The position numbers were made by a program, and so were the translations under genes. The notes beneath the pieces are model-generated. The model searched no databases. It saw nothing but the letters and a program-made list of their open reading frames with translations, and was not told where the DNA came from. Below, piece after piece: positions 1 through 8,192 of a DNA stretch of 23,629 bases; the stretch's first letter is position 1; every line of letters begins with the position of its first letter. Source of the DNA: Burkholderiaceae bacterium (GTDB taxonomy: Bacteria > Pseudomonadota > Gammaproteobacteria > Burkholderiales > Burkholderiaceae); NCBI GenBank assembly GCA_947374315.1, contig CANCBK010000021.1, forward strand, positions 1-23,629. The letters are read 5' to 3'.

Positions 1-162
1 GATGGTGATGCCACGCTCGCGTTCGATATCCATCGAGTCGAGTACCTGGGCTTCCATTTCACGGTCAGAAAGACCGCCACACAACTGAATAATGCGATCA
101 GCAAGAGTAGATTTACCGTGATCGATATGGGCGATGATAGAAAAATTGCGGATTAAATCCAT
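1..162 (-). CDS. lepA: Elongation factor 4 (LepA), N-terminal fragment, truncated by the left window edge
   Basis: The minus strand from 162 encodes 54 residues starting [19 protein letters not shown] and running open to the window edge. The P-loop AHIDHGKST (residues 11-19) and the later switch I-side motif ERERGITI (about residues 47-54) are those of a translational GTPase. The [19 protein letters not shown] opening with [11 protein letters not shown] is diagnostic of LepA rather than EF-Tu, EF-G or TypA. LepA is a ribosome-associated GTPase thought to act in translation quality control or ribosome biogenesis, and can associate with the membrane. It lies downstream of mucD on the same strand, an order common in Burkholderiaceae, where lepB usually follows beyond the edge. 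The 145-bp gap to mucD is long for this window, so a separate promoter is possible, though I cannot point to one. Confidence 0.96.
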   Translation of the reverse strand, partial: MDLIRNFSIIAHIDHGKSTLADRIIQLCGGLSDREMEAQVLDSMDIERERGITI

Positions 163-307
163 GGCGTCTTATTAGGTCATTCAAAAAACGCCTTATCAGA
201 ACGCACCACAATGATGCGCTGCAAAAAGCCGTCTTGGAGTGATTGTAATGGGTGGAGCCAAACTAGCGCTAAACCCGTTTTTTTCTACAAAAAAGTAGGG
301 TTTTTGA
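163..307 (-). other. lepA-mucD intergenic region with a weak inverted repeat
   Basis: This 145-bp gap contains an imperfect inverted repeat just after the mucD stop codon: AAACCC at 271-276 and GGGTTT at 298-303, enclosing an AT-rich loop with a small nested CTAC/GTAG stem (286-289 and 295-298; the nested arms share a base with the outer ones). It could weaken transcription from mucD into lepA, but the outer stem is only 6 bp with a long loop, and there is no clean T-run beyond the distal arm. I therefore do not call it a terminator. I see no RNA gene or convincing small ORF here. Confidence 0.3.
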
Positions 308-1756
308 TTATTTCGGCCTTACTGGGATAACCATGGTGCTATCCGCCCTGCGGATAAATACTGGCACCGCCTTATTCGCGTCCAAACCCTTCACCAGGCT
401 CTCAAACTGCTTCACCCCAGTAATATCCACATCAGCGATCCGAATGATGACGTCTCCGGGATGAACCCCCGCACGCACCAAAGAGCCTTCACCAAGCCCA
501 GTAACCTCAACGCCACCGCGGATATTCAACTCCTTCTTCTTGCTATCTGAGAGTTCGGATACAAGCACTCCAAGAGAATTGGTGCTTGCGCTATTCGAGC
601 CGGAGTTATCTGATTTCTTAATAGCGGCTTGACCCGCGTCCGTATCCGCAACAGAAACCATCAAGTCTTTAGTGCCACCCTTACGCCACACCTGCACGGT
701 TGCACTAGTTCCCGGCTTTGTTTCACCAACTACTCGTGGCAAGTCAGTTGATTTAGCAATATCGCGCCCATTAAAACTGAGAATGACATCGCCAGACTCA
801 ATACCGCCTGCAGCCGCAGGACCACCTGGCTCAACATTACGCACATAAGCGCCTCGAGGCTTGCCCAAACCTAAACTTTCAGCAACCTCTTTAGTCATCT
901 CACCCAAGGCAACACCAATACGGCCGCGCGTCATCCTCCCGTTGGCGCGCAACTGATCGGCAACTCGTATCGCCTCATCAATCGGAATGGCAAAGGAGAT
1001 TCCCATGTACCCACCAGAGCGGCTAAAGATTTGTGAGTTGATGCCAATCACCTGCCCAGCAGTATTTAATAAAGGCCCGCCAGAGTTACCGGGATTAACC
1101 GCCACATCGGTCTGGATGAACGGTAAGTAGTCACCAGTATCGCGACTTTTGGCAGACACAATTCCTGCAGTTACGGTATTTTCCAGGCCAAATGGGGAGC
1201 CAATTGCCAGCACCCACTCGCCCACCCTCACTCGAGAAGAATCCCCCACTGGTAGCTTCGGTAAATCGCGCACATCAATTTTGACGACCGCCACATCAGT
1301 GCGTTTATCCATCCCCAATAGCTTAGCCTTGTATTCACGCTTATCTGTCAGCGTGACATAAATAGTGTTGGCGCCCTCAACGACATGAGCGTTGGTCAAA
1401 ATTAAGCCATTGGAATCAATAATGAAGCCAGACCCGACACCGCGATCAGCTTCTTGCGGCTTGCCTGGGCTTGGTTGCGCCTGCTTTGGCGTATTCGGAA
1501 TTCCTGGAATAGGCACTCCGAAGAAGCGACGAAAGAACTCCGCTTGATCCTCCGGCATTCCAGGAATGCCGCCCTGAGCTTGCTGCACTACCACTTTTTC
1601 AGTAGTACGAATATTCACTACAGCAGGGCTTGCTCGCTCAACTAAATCCGCAAAATCCGGAATAGAGACGCGGGGATTCTGAGCAGATGCAGTAGGAATA
1701 AACGCAATCTGCCCCAAGCCAAAGATAGCTACGAGCGTAATAAGACACTTTTTCAT
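308..1756 (-). CDS. mucD: Periplasmic DegP/HtrA-family serine protease, MucD type
   Basis: The protein has 482 residues from the ATG at 1756. An ATG-less extension ten codons upstream is possible, but it would put ten residues before the Lys-rich start of the signal peptide, so I prefer the internal start. Residues 1-25 form a Sec signal peptide (MKKC, hydrophobic core, then cleavage after ASA). The chymotrypsin-like domain shows the full catalytic triad: His124 in TNAHVV, Asp154 in KRTDVAVV and Ser225 in NPGNSGGP. Two PDZ domains follow, at about 275-370 and 395-480. This is the standard protease-PDZ-PDZ layout of periplasmic DO proteases that degrade or refold misfolded envelope proteins. 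It lies 62 bp after fabF on the same strand. In related betaproteobacteria the rpoE-rseA-rseB envelope-stress genes usually separate these two; here they are absent. The DegP-like function is secure; calling it MucD rests on this context. Confidence 0.94.
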   Translation of the reverse strand: MKKCLITLVAIFGLGQIAFIPTASAQNPRVSIPDFADLVERASPAVVNIRTTEKVVVQQAQGGIPGMPEDQAEFFRRFFGVPIPGIPNTPKQAQPSPGKPQEADRGVGSGFIIDSNGLILTNAHVVEGANTIYVTLTDKREYKAKLLGMDKRTDVAVVKIDVRDLPKLPVGDSSRVRVGEWVLAIGSPFGLENTVTAGIVSAKSRDTGDYLPFIQTDVAVNPGNSGGPLLNTAGQVIGINSQIFSRSGGYMGISFAIPIDEAIRVADQLRANGRMTRGRIGVALGEMTKEVAESLGLGKPRGAYVRNVEPGGPAAAGGIESGDVILSFNGRDIAKSTDLPRVVGETKPGTSATVQVWRKGGTKDLMVSVADTDAGQAAIKKSDNSGSNSASTNSLGVLVSELSDSKKKELNIRGGVEVTGLGEGSLVRAGVHPGDVIIRIADVDITGVKQFESLVKGLDANKAVPVFIRRADSTMVIPVRPK

Positions 1757-1818
1757 GATGCTATAGACCTGCTTGGTAAAAACCAATAAATAAGATTGGG
1801 GAAAGCTTACTAAGGATA

Positions 1819-3066
1819 TTAGGTCAGCTTACCAAAAATCAAGGTACCGTTAGTACCGCCAAAGCCAAAGTTGTTTTTGACAGCATGCTCAATCTTCACA
1901 TCGCGTGCAGTATTGGCACAGTAGTCCAAATCACACTCTGGATCTTGATTGAAGATGTTGATTGTTGGTGGAGACTTCTGGTTATGTAGAGCCAGAATAG
2001 TAAAGACTGATTCCAAGCCACCTGCGCCACCTAAGAGGTGACCAGTCATCGACTTGGTGGAGTTAATTAGGGTTTTCTTGGCATGATCGCCAAGCGCAGC
2101 CTTAATGGCTGCAGTTTCATTCTTATCACCCAAAGGTGTAGAAGTGCCATGAGCATTAATGTATTGAATCTGATCAGCATTTAAGCCGGCATCACGCATC
2201 GCATTGAGCATACAACGGCGTGGGCCATCCATATTTGGCGCGGTCATGTGATACGCATCGCCACTCATGCCAAAGCCTAACAACTCGCAGTAAATCTTTG
2301 CGCCACGGGCTTTAGCATGCTCATACTCTTCAAGCACTACAACGCCAGCACCCTCGCCCAGAACAAAACCATCGCGGTCTATGTCGTAAGGACGGGAAGC
2401 GGTAGCTGGATCATCATTGCGCGTAGAAAGTGCCCGAGCAGATGCAAAACCACCAACGCCTAATGCGGAAATAGTCGATTCAGCACCTCCGGCAACCATT
2501 ACATCGGCATCACCGTACTGAATTAAGCGTGCTGCCAATCCAATGCTGTGTAAACCAGTGGTACAGGCGGTAACTGCAGCAACGTTAGGGCCTTTAAGAC
2601 CAAATAAAATGCTGAGGTGCCCAGAAATCATATTAATGATTGAGCCTGGCACAAAGAATGGGGAGATTCGACGAGGTCCACGAGCCAATAACTCAGCGCC
2701 AGTTGCCTCGATCATCGGCAAACCGCCGATGCCCGAACCAACCATGACGCCAACACGCTCTGCGTTCTCTTCAGTTATCTGCAGCCCACTGTCGCGAATC
2801 GCTTGTGAGCCAGCAGCGATACCGAAATGGATAAAAGTATCCATATGGCGCGCTTCTTTCGCAGAAACGTACTCTTCAACATTGAAATCTTTCACCTCTC
2901 CAGCGAAATGTACGCTGAGTGGAGTGTGGTCAAACTTTGTGATGGTAGCAATGCCTGATTTGCCCGCAAGCAAATTAGACCAAGCTACATCAACCGAGTT
3001 ACCTACAGGTGAAATAAGGCCTAGGCCGGTGACTACAACCCGGCGGCGGCCATTTGACGCTGACAC
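1819..3066 (-). CDS. fabF: 3-oxoacyl-[ACP] synthase II (KAS II)
   Basis: The 415-residue protein is a condensing enzyme of the thiolase fold that elongates acyl chains with malonyl-ACP in the cytoplasm. The active site is complete: nucleophile Cys168 in TACTTG, His306 in [11 protein letters not shown], Lys338 in STKSMTGH and His343 in the same motif. The C-terminal glycine-rich FGFGGTNG segment is also present. Length and motif spacing match E. coli FabF (Cys163/His303/Lys335/His340), with an offset of 3 to 5 residues from a longer N-terminus. It follows acpP after 27 bp and is the last fab gene of the cluster, the same arrangement as in E. coli. FabF, rather than FabB, is indicated by the Cys-His-His motif context and by its position next to acpP. 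Confidence 0.97.
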   Translation of the reverse strand: MSASNGRRRVVVTGLGLISPVGNSVDVAWSNLLAGKSGIATITKFDHTPLSVHFAGEVKDFNVEEYVSAKEARHMDTFIHFGIAAGSQAIRDSGLQITEENAERVGVMVGSGIGGLPMIEATGAELLARGPRRISPFFVPGSIINMISGHLSILFGLKGPNVAAVTACTTGLHSIGLAARLIQYGDADVMVAGGAESTISALGVGGFASARALSTRNDDPATASRPYDIDRDGFVLGEGAGVVVLEEYEHAKARGAKIYCELLGFGMSGDAYHMTAPNMDGPRRCMLNAMRDAGLNADQIQYINAHGTSTPLGDKNETAAIKAALGDHAKKTLINSTKSMTGHLLGGAGGLESVFTILALHNQKSPPTINIFNQDPECDLDYCANTARDVKIEHAVKNNFGFGGTNGTLIFGKLT

Positions 3067-3093
3067 AGTAATAGCTTTGTATTAGCTAGGGAA

Positions 3094-3333
3094 TTAACCC
3101 TGAGCTTTAGACTGAGCGAAATCGATGGCGAGCTGAACAGTAGTAATCTTTTCAGCTTCCTCATCAGGAATCTCGATACCAAATTCATCTTCTAAAGCCA
3201 TTACGAGCTCAACAGTGTCAAGAGAGTCTGCGCCCAAGTCATTCACAAAAGAAGATTCATTTTTGATCTCTGCTTCTGCGACGCCCAATTGCTCAGCGAC
3301 GATCTTCTTAACGCGTTGTTCGATGTTATCCAT
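3094..3333 (-). CDS. acpP: Acyl carrier protein
   Basis: The 79-residue acidic protein starts [12 protein letters not shown]. The 4'-phosphopantetheine attachment site is Ser37 in the motif GADSLDTVE, at the conserved position. I place the start at the ATG (3333) because the minus strand carries a purine-rich Shine-Dalgarno block GGGGGA about five bases upstream; a TTG four codons earlier would lie inside or before it. AcpP carries growing acyl chains on its prosthetic thiol to FabD, FabF, FabG, FabH and PlsX, and also serves lipid A and lipoate synthesis. It is needed in larger amounts than the enzymes, which fits the likely dedicated promoter in the 103-bp gap after fabG. Nothing is unusual in the protein. 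Confidence 0.98.
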   Translation of the reverse strand: MDNIEQRVKKIVAEQLGVAEAEIKNESSFVNDLGADSLDTVELVMALEDEFGIEIPDEEAEKITTVQLAIDFAQSKAQG

Positions 3334-3370
3334 TAATTCCCCCAAGGGTTGTAAAAAAACGATGAAAAGG

Positions 3371-3401
3371 ATTTTATCAGCTTGGCGGACTGAATTAGCA
3401 A
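3371..3401 (-). promoter_or_regulatory. Putative acpP promoter with extended -10 element
   Basis: On the minus strand the -10 hexamer TAAAAT (3371-3376) is preceded by TGA, giving a TGn extended -10. A possible -35 TTGCTA lies at 3396-3401, a spacing of 19 bp, which is longer than ideal; the extended -10 could compensate. Transcription would start about 30 bases upstream of the acpP ATG. A promoter directly before acpP makes sense because the carrier is needed in excess, but the call rests on motif reading only. Confidence 0.45.
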
Positions 3402-3410
3402 ATCCGCCAA
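3382..3410 (-). repeat. Perfect 8-bp inverted repeat between fabG and acpP
   Basis: TTGGCGGA and its exact complement TCCGCCAA (3382-3389 and 3403-3410) flank a 13-base loop. In the direction of fab transcription the distal arm is followed by a mixed sequence containing the acpP -10 box, not a T-run, so it is not a canonical terminator. It overlaps the spacer of the putative acpP promoter. It could be an RNA processing or stabilising stem at the fabG 3' end, or a protein-binding palindrome. Confidence 0.5.
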
Positions 3411-3436
3411 AAAATGATCAAATTCCTGGTTTGCCG

Positions 3437-4180
3437 TTAGGCTAAATATAGACCGCCATTGACATGTAAGGTATTACCCGTAATGTATCCAGCGGCTGGA
3501 GAGGCCAAAAATGCCACCGCCTGAGCTACATCCTCCGGGCTGCCAAGACGCGCCAATGGAATGTTCGCTTTGAGGGCATTTTGCTGCTCTTCACTCAGGG
3601 CGCGAGTCATATCCGTATCAATAAAGCCGGGAGCCACGCAATTTACAGTGATGTTACGGCTACCAATTTCTCTAGCCAAAGCGCGAGTCATACCAGAAAC
3701 GCCCGCTTTAGCAGCGGCATAGTTGGCCTGCCCAGGATTGCCCATATGACCAACAATTGAGGTGATATTGATAATCCTGCCAGCGCGCGCCTTCATCATC
3801 GGGCGCATTACAGCCTGCGACAGACGGAAAACCGCACTTAAGTTCGTATCGATGACATCGGTCCACTCATCAGCCTTCATCCGCATCGCCAATTGGTCGC
3901 GGGTAATGCCGGCATTATTTACCAATATATTGATACCGCCAAAATCCTTCACGATCAAATCAATGATCCCCTCACACGCCTTGGGATCGGTCACGTTCAG
4001 CACCTCACCACGACCACCACTTGCCTGTAAACGTGCGTGAATGGCCTTAGCACCATCCTCAGAGGTAGCAGTACCAATCACTTTGGCACCACATTTCACT
4101 AACTCATCCGCAATTGCCTGACCAATACCGCGCGATGCGCCAGTCACCAATGCAATTTGTCCGCTTAAATCGAGATTCAT
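3437..4180 (-). CDS. fabG: 3-oxoacyl-[ACP] reductase
   Basis: The 247-residue protein is a classical short-chain dehydrogenase/reductase that reduces 3-oxoacyl-ACP to 3-hydroxyacyl-ACP with NADPH. The nucleotide-binding motif TGASRGIG lies at residues 13-20, the NNAG motif at 88-91, Asn113 in DTN, and the catalytic Ser141, Tyr154 and Lys158 in the YxxxK arrangement. The proton-relay set is therefore complete and spaced as in E. coli FabG (Ser138/Tyr151/Lys155). It sits 41 bp after fabD and 103 bp before acpP, on the same strand as the rest of the cluster. The SDR family is large, but this location between fabD and acpP leaves little doubt about its role. Confidence 0.97.
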   Translation of the reverse strand: MNLDLSGQIALVTGASRGIGQAIADELVKCGAKVIGTATSEDGAKAIHARLQASGGRGEVLNVTDPKACEGIIDLIVKDFGGINILVNNAGITRDQLAMRMKADEWTDVIDTNLSAVFRLSQAVMRPMMKARAGRIINITSIVGHMGNPGQANYAAAKAGVSGMTRALAREIGSRNITVNCVAPGFIDTDMTRALSEEQQNALKANIPLARLGSPEDVAQAVAFLASPAAGYITGNTLHVNGGLYLA

Positions 4181-4221
4181 ATTTATCTTCCGCTGTCGTT
4201 TTATGGGTTCGGTATTTCTGC

Positions 4222-5157
4222 TTACTTCACTGTAGCCAAAGCTTCATTCAGGCTGGCTTCATCAAAAATAGGTAGACCCACCACATTCTCATTAATACGC
4301 TTAGTCAATCCAGCCAACACTTTGCCAGGGCCACACTCCACCACTTGAGTAATGCCTTGCTGAGCCATGGCATTGATAGTCTCTTGCCAGCGCACTGGCT
4401 TGGCGGCCTGACGCACTAAGGCATCTTTGATTGCTGCTGGGTCATTCAGAATTTCGACATCAACATTATTAATTACCGAAATGGTCGGAACCTTAAATTC
4501 AATAGTGGCCAAGTAGCCTTGTAACTTTTCAGAAGCAGGCTGTAACAAAGAGGAATGAAATGGTGCAGACACAGGTAATGGCAAAGCGCGCTTTGCACCG
4601 GCGGCCTTAAGCATTTCACAGGCTTTAGTCACAGCATCGCTGCCACCCGCAATCACAACTTGACCGGGGGCATTAAAGTTCACAGCCTCAACAACACCAC
4701 CAGAAACCGTAGCAGCTTCTGCGCAGACTCTTTTTACAGCATCATCATCCAAACCCAAGATCGCAGCCATCCCGCCAGTGCCTATCGGCACAGCAGTTTG
4801 CATCGCTTCCGCACGAAAGCGCACCAAAGGCACTGCATCTTTAAAAGAAATTACGCCAGCAGCAACCAGGGCGGAATATTCCCCGAGACTATGTCCAGCC
4901 ATTACCTTAGGAGTGGCGCCGCCAGCTGCCAGCCAAGCGCGATAAAACGCAATCGCTGCAGTCAACATGACTGGCTGCGTATTGGTAGTTAAAGCAAGCG
5001 CTTCGGCTGGACCTTCAGCAATCAGCTTTGCAATATCCTCACCCAATGCCTCGGAAGCCTCTTGTAAGGTCGCACGAACTTCAGGGCGATCAGAAATCGA
5101 GTTGAGCATCCCAACAGATTGGGAGCCTTGGCCAGGAAATACAAATGCAAATGTCAT
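4222..5157 (-). CDS. fabD: Malonyl-CoA:ACP transacylase
   Basis: The 311-residue protein transfers malonyl groups from CoA to the phosphopantetheine of AcpP. The N-terminal FPGQGSQ oxyanion motif lies at residues 7-13, the nucleophile Ser90 in GHSLGEYSAL, Arg115 in the RFRAEAMQ helix and catalytic His201 in APFHS; the C-terminal ECGPGKVLAGL segment is present. These positions almost coincide with E. coli FabD (Ser92/Arg117/His201). It lies 44 bp after fabH and 41 bp before fabG. A stand-alone protein of this length in a fab cluster is FabD rather than a polyketide synthase AT domain. Confidence 0.97.
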   Translation of the reverse strand: MTFAFVFPGQGSQSVGMLNSISDRPEVRATLQEASEALGEDIAKLIAEGPAEALALTTNTQPVMLTAAIAFYRAWLAAGGATPKVMAGHSLGEYSALVAAGVISFKDAVPLVRFRAEAMQTAVPIGTGGMAAILGLDDDAVKRVCAEAATVSGGVVEAVNFNAPGQVVIAGGSDAVTKACEMLKAAGAKRALPLPVSAPFHSSLLQPASEKLQGYLATIEFKVPTISVINNVDVEILNDPAAIKDALVRQAAKPVRWQETINAMAQQGITQVVECGPGKVLAGLTKRINENVVGLPIFDEASLNEALATVK

Positions 5158-5201
5158 GGGAATAATCGCTGAATGATGGTTATTGAATGGTTACTTTTGC
5201 C

Positions 5202-6188
5202 TTAGTACTTAATCGCTACCGCACCCCAAGCAAAGCCACCGCCAACACCCTCTAACAAAAGATGTTGACCACGCTGAATTTGGCCCGAGCGAATACCAGC
5301 ATCTAGAGCAAGCGGAATGGATGCGGCGGAAGTATTACCGTGCTCATGCACCGTGACAATCACTTTATCCATCGACATTCCCATCTTGCGAGCAGTGCTC
5401 TCCATGATGCGAATATTGGCTTGATGTGGCACCAACCAATCAATTTGATCAGGGGTCAGATTGGCCTTTTCTAAGGCCTCGTGAGCAACCTGCTCAAGCA
5501 CCTTCACCGCCAACTTAAATACTGCTGGGCCGTCCATCGTTAAATAAGCAGATCCCTCTACTGCACCCTGCTTGGCGCGTCCAGGCACACATAAGATATC
5601 GCGCTGACTGCCATCCGCATGCAAGGCAGTTGCCAAAATACCCGGTTCGGTCGAGGCTTCCAGCACTACTGCGCCAGCGCCATCGCCAAATAACACAGAG
5701 GTGGTGCGATCTTGAAAATCTAAAATACGAGAGAAAGTTTCAGCACCGAGCACCAATACTTTTTTATAAGTACCCGTACGAATAAATGCGTCTGCAATCG
5801 CTAGGGCATAAGTAAAGCCAGCACACACTGCTTGCACATCAAATGCCGCGCAATTGGTATGGGCGCCTAATTTATCTTGTACTACACAAGCCGTACTCGG
5901 AAATCCACCGAGATGATCGGGCGTAGAGGTCGCCAAAATAATGAGATCGAGATCTTCGGAGGTACAGCCGGCACTTTCTAATGCTGCCTGAGCAGCCTTG
6001 ACCGCTAAATCGCTTGTAAGCTGATTATTTGCAGCGAAGTGACGCGCAGAAATACCGCTACGAGTCACAATCCATTCATCACTCGTCTCCAATCCAATTT
6101 TCGCTAGACGCTCAACGAGATCTTGGTTGGTCAAACGCTCTTCTGGAAGATAGCTTCCAGTTCCTGCCACCCGTGAATATGTACTCAT
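5202..6188 (-). CDS. fabH: 3-oxoacyl-[ACP] synthase III (KAS III)
   Basis: The 328-residue protein performs the first condensation of acetyl-CoA with malonyl-ACP. The Cys-His-Asn triad of KAS III is visible: Cys122 in QAVCAGF, His255 in VPHQANIRI and Asn285 in [10 protein letters not shown]. The C-terminal GGGFAWG glycine motif is also present. Its ATG overlaps the plsX stop in a four-base ATGA arrangement, which implies translational coupling of the two. FabH is usually a control point for fatty-acid synthesis through feedback by long acyl-ACP; that is family knowledge, not visible in this sequence. Confidence 0.97.
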   Translation of the reverse strand: MSTYSRVAGTGSYLPEERLTNQDLVERLAKIGLETSDEWIVTRSGISARHFAANNQLTSDLAVKAAQAALESAGCTSEDLDLIILATSTPDHLGGFPSTACVVQDKLGAHTNCAAFDVQAVCAGFTYALAIADAFIRTGTYKKVLVLGAETFSRILDFQDRTTSVLFGDGAGAVVLEASTEPGILATALHADGSQRDILCVPGRAKQGAVEGSAYLTMDGPAVFKLAVKVLEQVAHEALEKANLTPDQIDWLVPHQANIRIMESTARKMGMSMDKVIVTVHEHGNTSAASIPLALDAGIRSGQIQRGQHLLLEGVGGGFAWGAVAIKY

Positions 6189-7201
6189 GATTCTGTTGTC
6201 TCCGCCACAAAAGCCTGAGCGATACGCTCCACCATGCGATTCTTTGCCGCTTCATATGCGCGATCGAGCGCAAAACCAAATGCAAAACGATCTGCGGAGC
6301 CATGGCTCTTAATGACGCAACCGCGCAAACCTAAAAGTACCGCACCGTTGTAACGGCGATGATCCACCCGTTTGCGAACACGCAGTAAAGGTACCATGGC
6401 GCAGACAGCCATCAGCTTGGTAAGCCATGAATGATTAAATTCTTTTTTAATCAATCCGCTCATCATCTTCGCCAGGCCTTCGCTCGCCTTTAAAACAACA
6501 TTGCCAACAAAACCATCGCACACCACAATATCTGTAGTGCCCTTAAAAATGTCGTTACCTTCTACATTGCCATAAAAGTTTAAGTGTGTTTGGCGCAGTA
6601 ACTCGCCAGTTCGCTTCACCACCTCATTACCTTTGATGACTTCTTCCCCGATATTGAGCAGACCAATAGAAGGATTGTGTATGCCATCCACCACCTGAAC
6701 CATCACATTGGCCATCTGAGCAAACTGCACCAAGTGCATCGGCTCGCAATCGGCGTTGGCACCCAGATCCAGCATGGTGGTACCAAGCCCTTTTTCATTC
6801 GGGATAGCAGTGGCAATCGCAGGACGATCAACACCTTCTAATGTTTTCAGAATGTAGCGGGAAATGGCCATTAAGGCGCCTGTATTACCAGAAGAAATGA
6901 TGGCGTCAGCCACCCCCTCCTTAACCTGCTGAATAGCAACGCGCATTGAAGAATCTTTTTTGCGACGCAGCGCCACCTCAATGGAATCATCCATCAAGAC
7001 AACCTCAGTGGCGGGAATAATTTGAATGCGCTCCATAGGCGCTTTTGGAAACTTACTCAAAGCCTGTTTGAGTACTTCCGGATTGCCAACCAAGGCAATC
7101 TTCACATCAGCATGTTTTTCGAGGAAATCGCAGCAAGCCGGGACAGTAACAACCACTCCGTGATCTCCGCCCATGGCATCGATAGCAAGAGTGACACTCA
7201 T
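6185..7201 (-). CDS. plsX: Phosphate acyltransferase PlsX
   Basis: The 338-residue protein matches PlsX, a peripheral membrane enzyme that converts acyl-ACP and phosphate into acyl-phosphate for PlsY, feeding glycerophospholipid synthesis. Visible signatures are the N-terminal [10 protein letters not shown], the SSGNTGALM segment, LDLGANADC and [12 protein letters not shown], all in the expected order. Length is typical. It lies between rpmF and fabH, an order conserved in many proteobacteria. A strong intrinsic terminator lies in the 84-bp gap after rpmF, so plsX-fabHDG must depend either on read-through or on a promoter I could not identify in the remaining 35 bp. No clear Shine-Dalgarno precedes its ATG. 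Confidence 0.97.
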   Translation of the reverse strand: MSVTLAIDAMGGDHGVVVTVPACCDFLEKHADVKIALVGNPEVLKQALSKFPKAPMERIQIIPATEVVLMDDSIEVALRRKKDSSMRVAIQQVKEGVADAIISSGNTGALMAISRYILKTLEGVDRPAIATAIPNEKGLGTTMLDLGANADCEPMHLVQFAQMANVMVQVVDGIHNPSIGLLNIGEEVIKGNEVVKRTGELLRQTHLNFYGNVEGNDIFKGTTDIVVCDGFVGNVVLKASEGLAKMMSGLIKKEFNHSWLTKLMAVCAMVPLLRVRKRVDHRRYNGAVLLGLRGCVIKSHGSADRFAFGFALDRAYEAAKNRMVERIAQAFVAETTES

Positions 7202-7236
7202 AAAATCATGTAATGCTGCAAGTGGTTTTTTCCAAG

Positions 7237-7264
7237 AAAAAAGCGGCTTTTACTGGAGCCGCTT
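7237..7264 (-). terminator. Intrinsic terminator between rpmF and plsX
   Basis: On the minus strand, 21 bases after the rpmF stop, AAGCGGCT and AGCCGCTT form a perfect 8-bp GC-rich stem (arms 7257-7264 and 7241-7248) with an 8-base loop, and the distal arm runs directly into a T-run (complement of 7237-7242). This is a textbook Rho-independent terminator for yceD-rpmF transcription. It is placed so that full-length read-through would be required to express plsX and the fab genes from the rpmF promoter. Confidence 0.85.
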
Positions 7265-7285
7265 CTATCTTTTTAGACTAAAAAA

Positions 7286-7465
7286 TTAGTCGTTTTTGGT
7301 TTTAACAACTTTACGACCACGGTAGTAGCCGTTTGGTGAAATGTGGTGGCGCAAATGAGCCTCACCAGTTGTGGCTTCTACAGCCGTAGCAGGTGCGGTC
7401 AAAAAATCGTGCGCACGGTGCATGCCACGTTTGGATGGGGATTTTTTATTCTGTTGGACGGCCAT
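7286..7465 (-). CDS. rpmF: 50S ribosomal protein L32
   Basis: A 59-residue basic protein, too short for most ORF lists, is encoded from the ATG at 7465 to the stop at 7286-7288. It starts [20 protein letters not shown], the unmistakable N-terminus of L32 (AVQxNKxSxSxRxMRRxHD type), and ends with [12 protein letters not shown] followed by a short charged tail. The betaproteobacterial protein here has no zinc-binding CxxC motif, as in other L32 forms of the C-minus class. An AGGAG Shine-Dalgarno lies about six bases upstream, and an extended -10 promoter about 25 bases upstream. It sits between yceD and plsX, the order conserved from E. coli to Burkholderia. Confidence 0.97.
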   Translation of the reverse strand: MAVQQNKKSPSKRGMHRAHDFLTAPATAVEATTGEAHLRHHISPNGYYRGRKVVKTKND

Positions 7466-7488
7466 ATTGAACTCCTAAGCAAGGCAAT

Positions 7489-7497
7489 ATTCTAACA
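7489..7497 (-). promoter_or_regulatory. Putative rpmF promoter, extended -10
   Basis: The minus strand reads TGTTAGAAT, a TGn motif followed by a five-of-six match to the -10 consensus, in the 105-bp yceD-rpmF gap. I see no good -35 at normal spacing, as is common for extended -10 promoters. The predicted start would give a leader of about 15-20 bases carrying the AGGAG ribosome-binding site. It would let rpmF be expressed above the level of yceD. Confidence 0.45.
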
Positions 7498-7570
7498 TAG
7501 AAAATCGGTTAAATGCTTGGTTAATTAGTAAGGCAGGCTTAAAAAGCAAACCTGGATTTAGGGGGTGAAA

Positions 7571-8149
7571 TCAATTTTTCTTTATATTTTTCAATATGTT
7601 AAAAGGATTTTGAGGCTTTTCAAGGGCTTCTGCCACAGCACCCGACTCACCGAATGAGGAGGCATGGGGTTGGCAAGCGCCCTCTGGATGCTTCGGTATT
7701 AAGGGTAGGGATAGCAGAATTTCGTCCTCAATCAACTCCAAAAGGTCAAAGTGCTGACTGGCAACCAGCGGCTCTTGCTGCTCGTCCTCTATTGGATAGG
7801 CGTCTGCCTCCGCCTCAGTAGCCACCATCACAAATCGACTCTCTTGAGCCAATTCCAAGCCGCAGTCTTGCAAACAAGACTGACACACAAGGTGAATGCG
7901 GCCTTTTATCCCCAATTGCAGGACTTGACGGGGCTCTGAGCCCGGAGAGTCCACAAAATGGGTCTCTACCCGCCACTCAAAACCATCTCCAGACTCAATT
8001 GCGGAGGACTCTTGAGATAACCTAGGTAAGGCAGTGATTCCTAAAAATCCACCACCCTGATAGCGGTGAGCAGCGCAAAAATCAACCTTATGCAAAGCAT
8101 TTGGATCTGCGGGAAGCTCAACTTGAGGTAAAACTTGATTACGATTCAT
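7571..8149 (-). CDS. yceD: YceD/DUF177 family protein (23S rRNA accumulation protein)
   Basis: The 192-residue acidic protein belongs to the YceD (DUF177) family. The cysteine cluster CQSCLQDC (Cys89, Cys92, Cys96) and the later LIEDEILLSLPLIPKHPEGAC segment (residues 139-159) are the family landmarks. In E. coli and plants, homologues are needed for accumulation or processing of 23S rRNA; the molecular activity is not settled. It lies directly upstream of rpmF on the same strand, as in most proteobacteria, and is divergent from the Maf gene, with only 43 bp between the two starts. The C-terminal Asn/Lys-rich tail is not conserved in the family as far as I recall. Confidence 0.9.
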   Translation of the reverse strand: MNRNQVLPQVELPADPNALHKVDFCAAHRYQGGGFLGITALPRLSQESSAIESGDGFEWRVETHFVDSPGSEPRQVLQLGIKGRIHLVCQSCLQDCGLELAQESRFVMVATEAEADAYPIEDEQQEPLVASQHFDLLELIEDEILLSLPLIPKHPEGACQPHASSFGESGAVAEALEKPQNPFNILKNIKKN

Positions 8150-8192
8150 GACATCAGTCTAAATGAAGGTCTTAGCGAAAGCACAAGAAGTG

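Noticed and set aside
2543..3085. A 180-residue plus-strand frame opposite fabF
   Set aside because: fabF on the other strand has complete catalytic motifs and normal length; the opposite frame shows no known domain and is a coding shadow.
3382..3410. The fabG-acpP inverted repeat as a Rho-independent terminator
   Set aside because: No T-run follows the distal arm in the direction of transcription.
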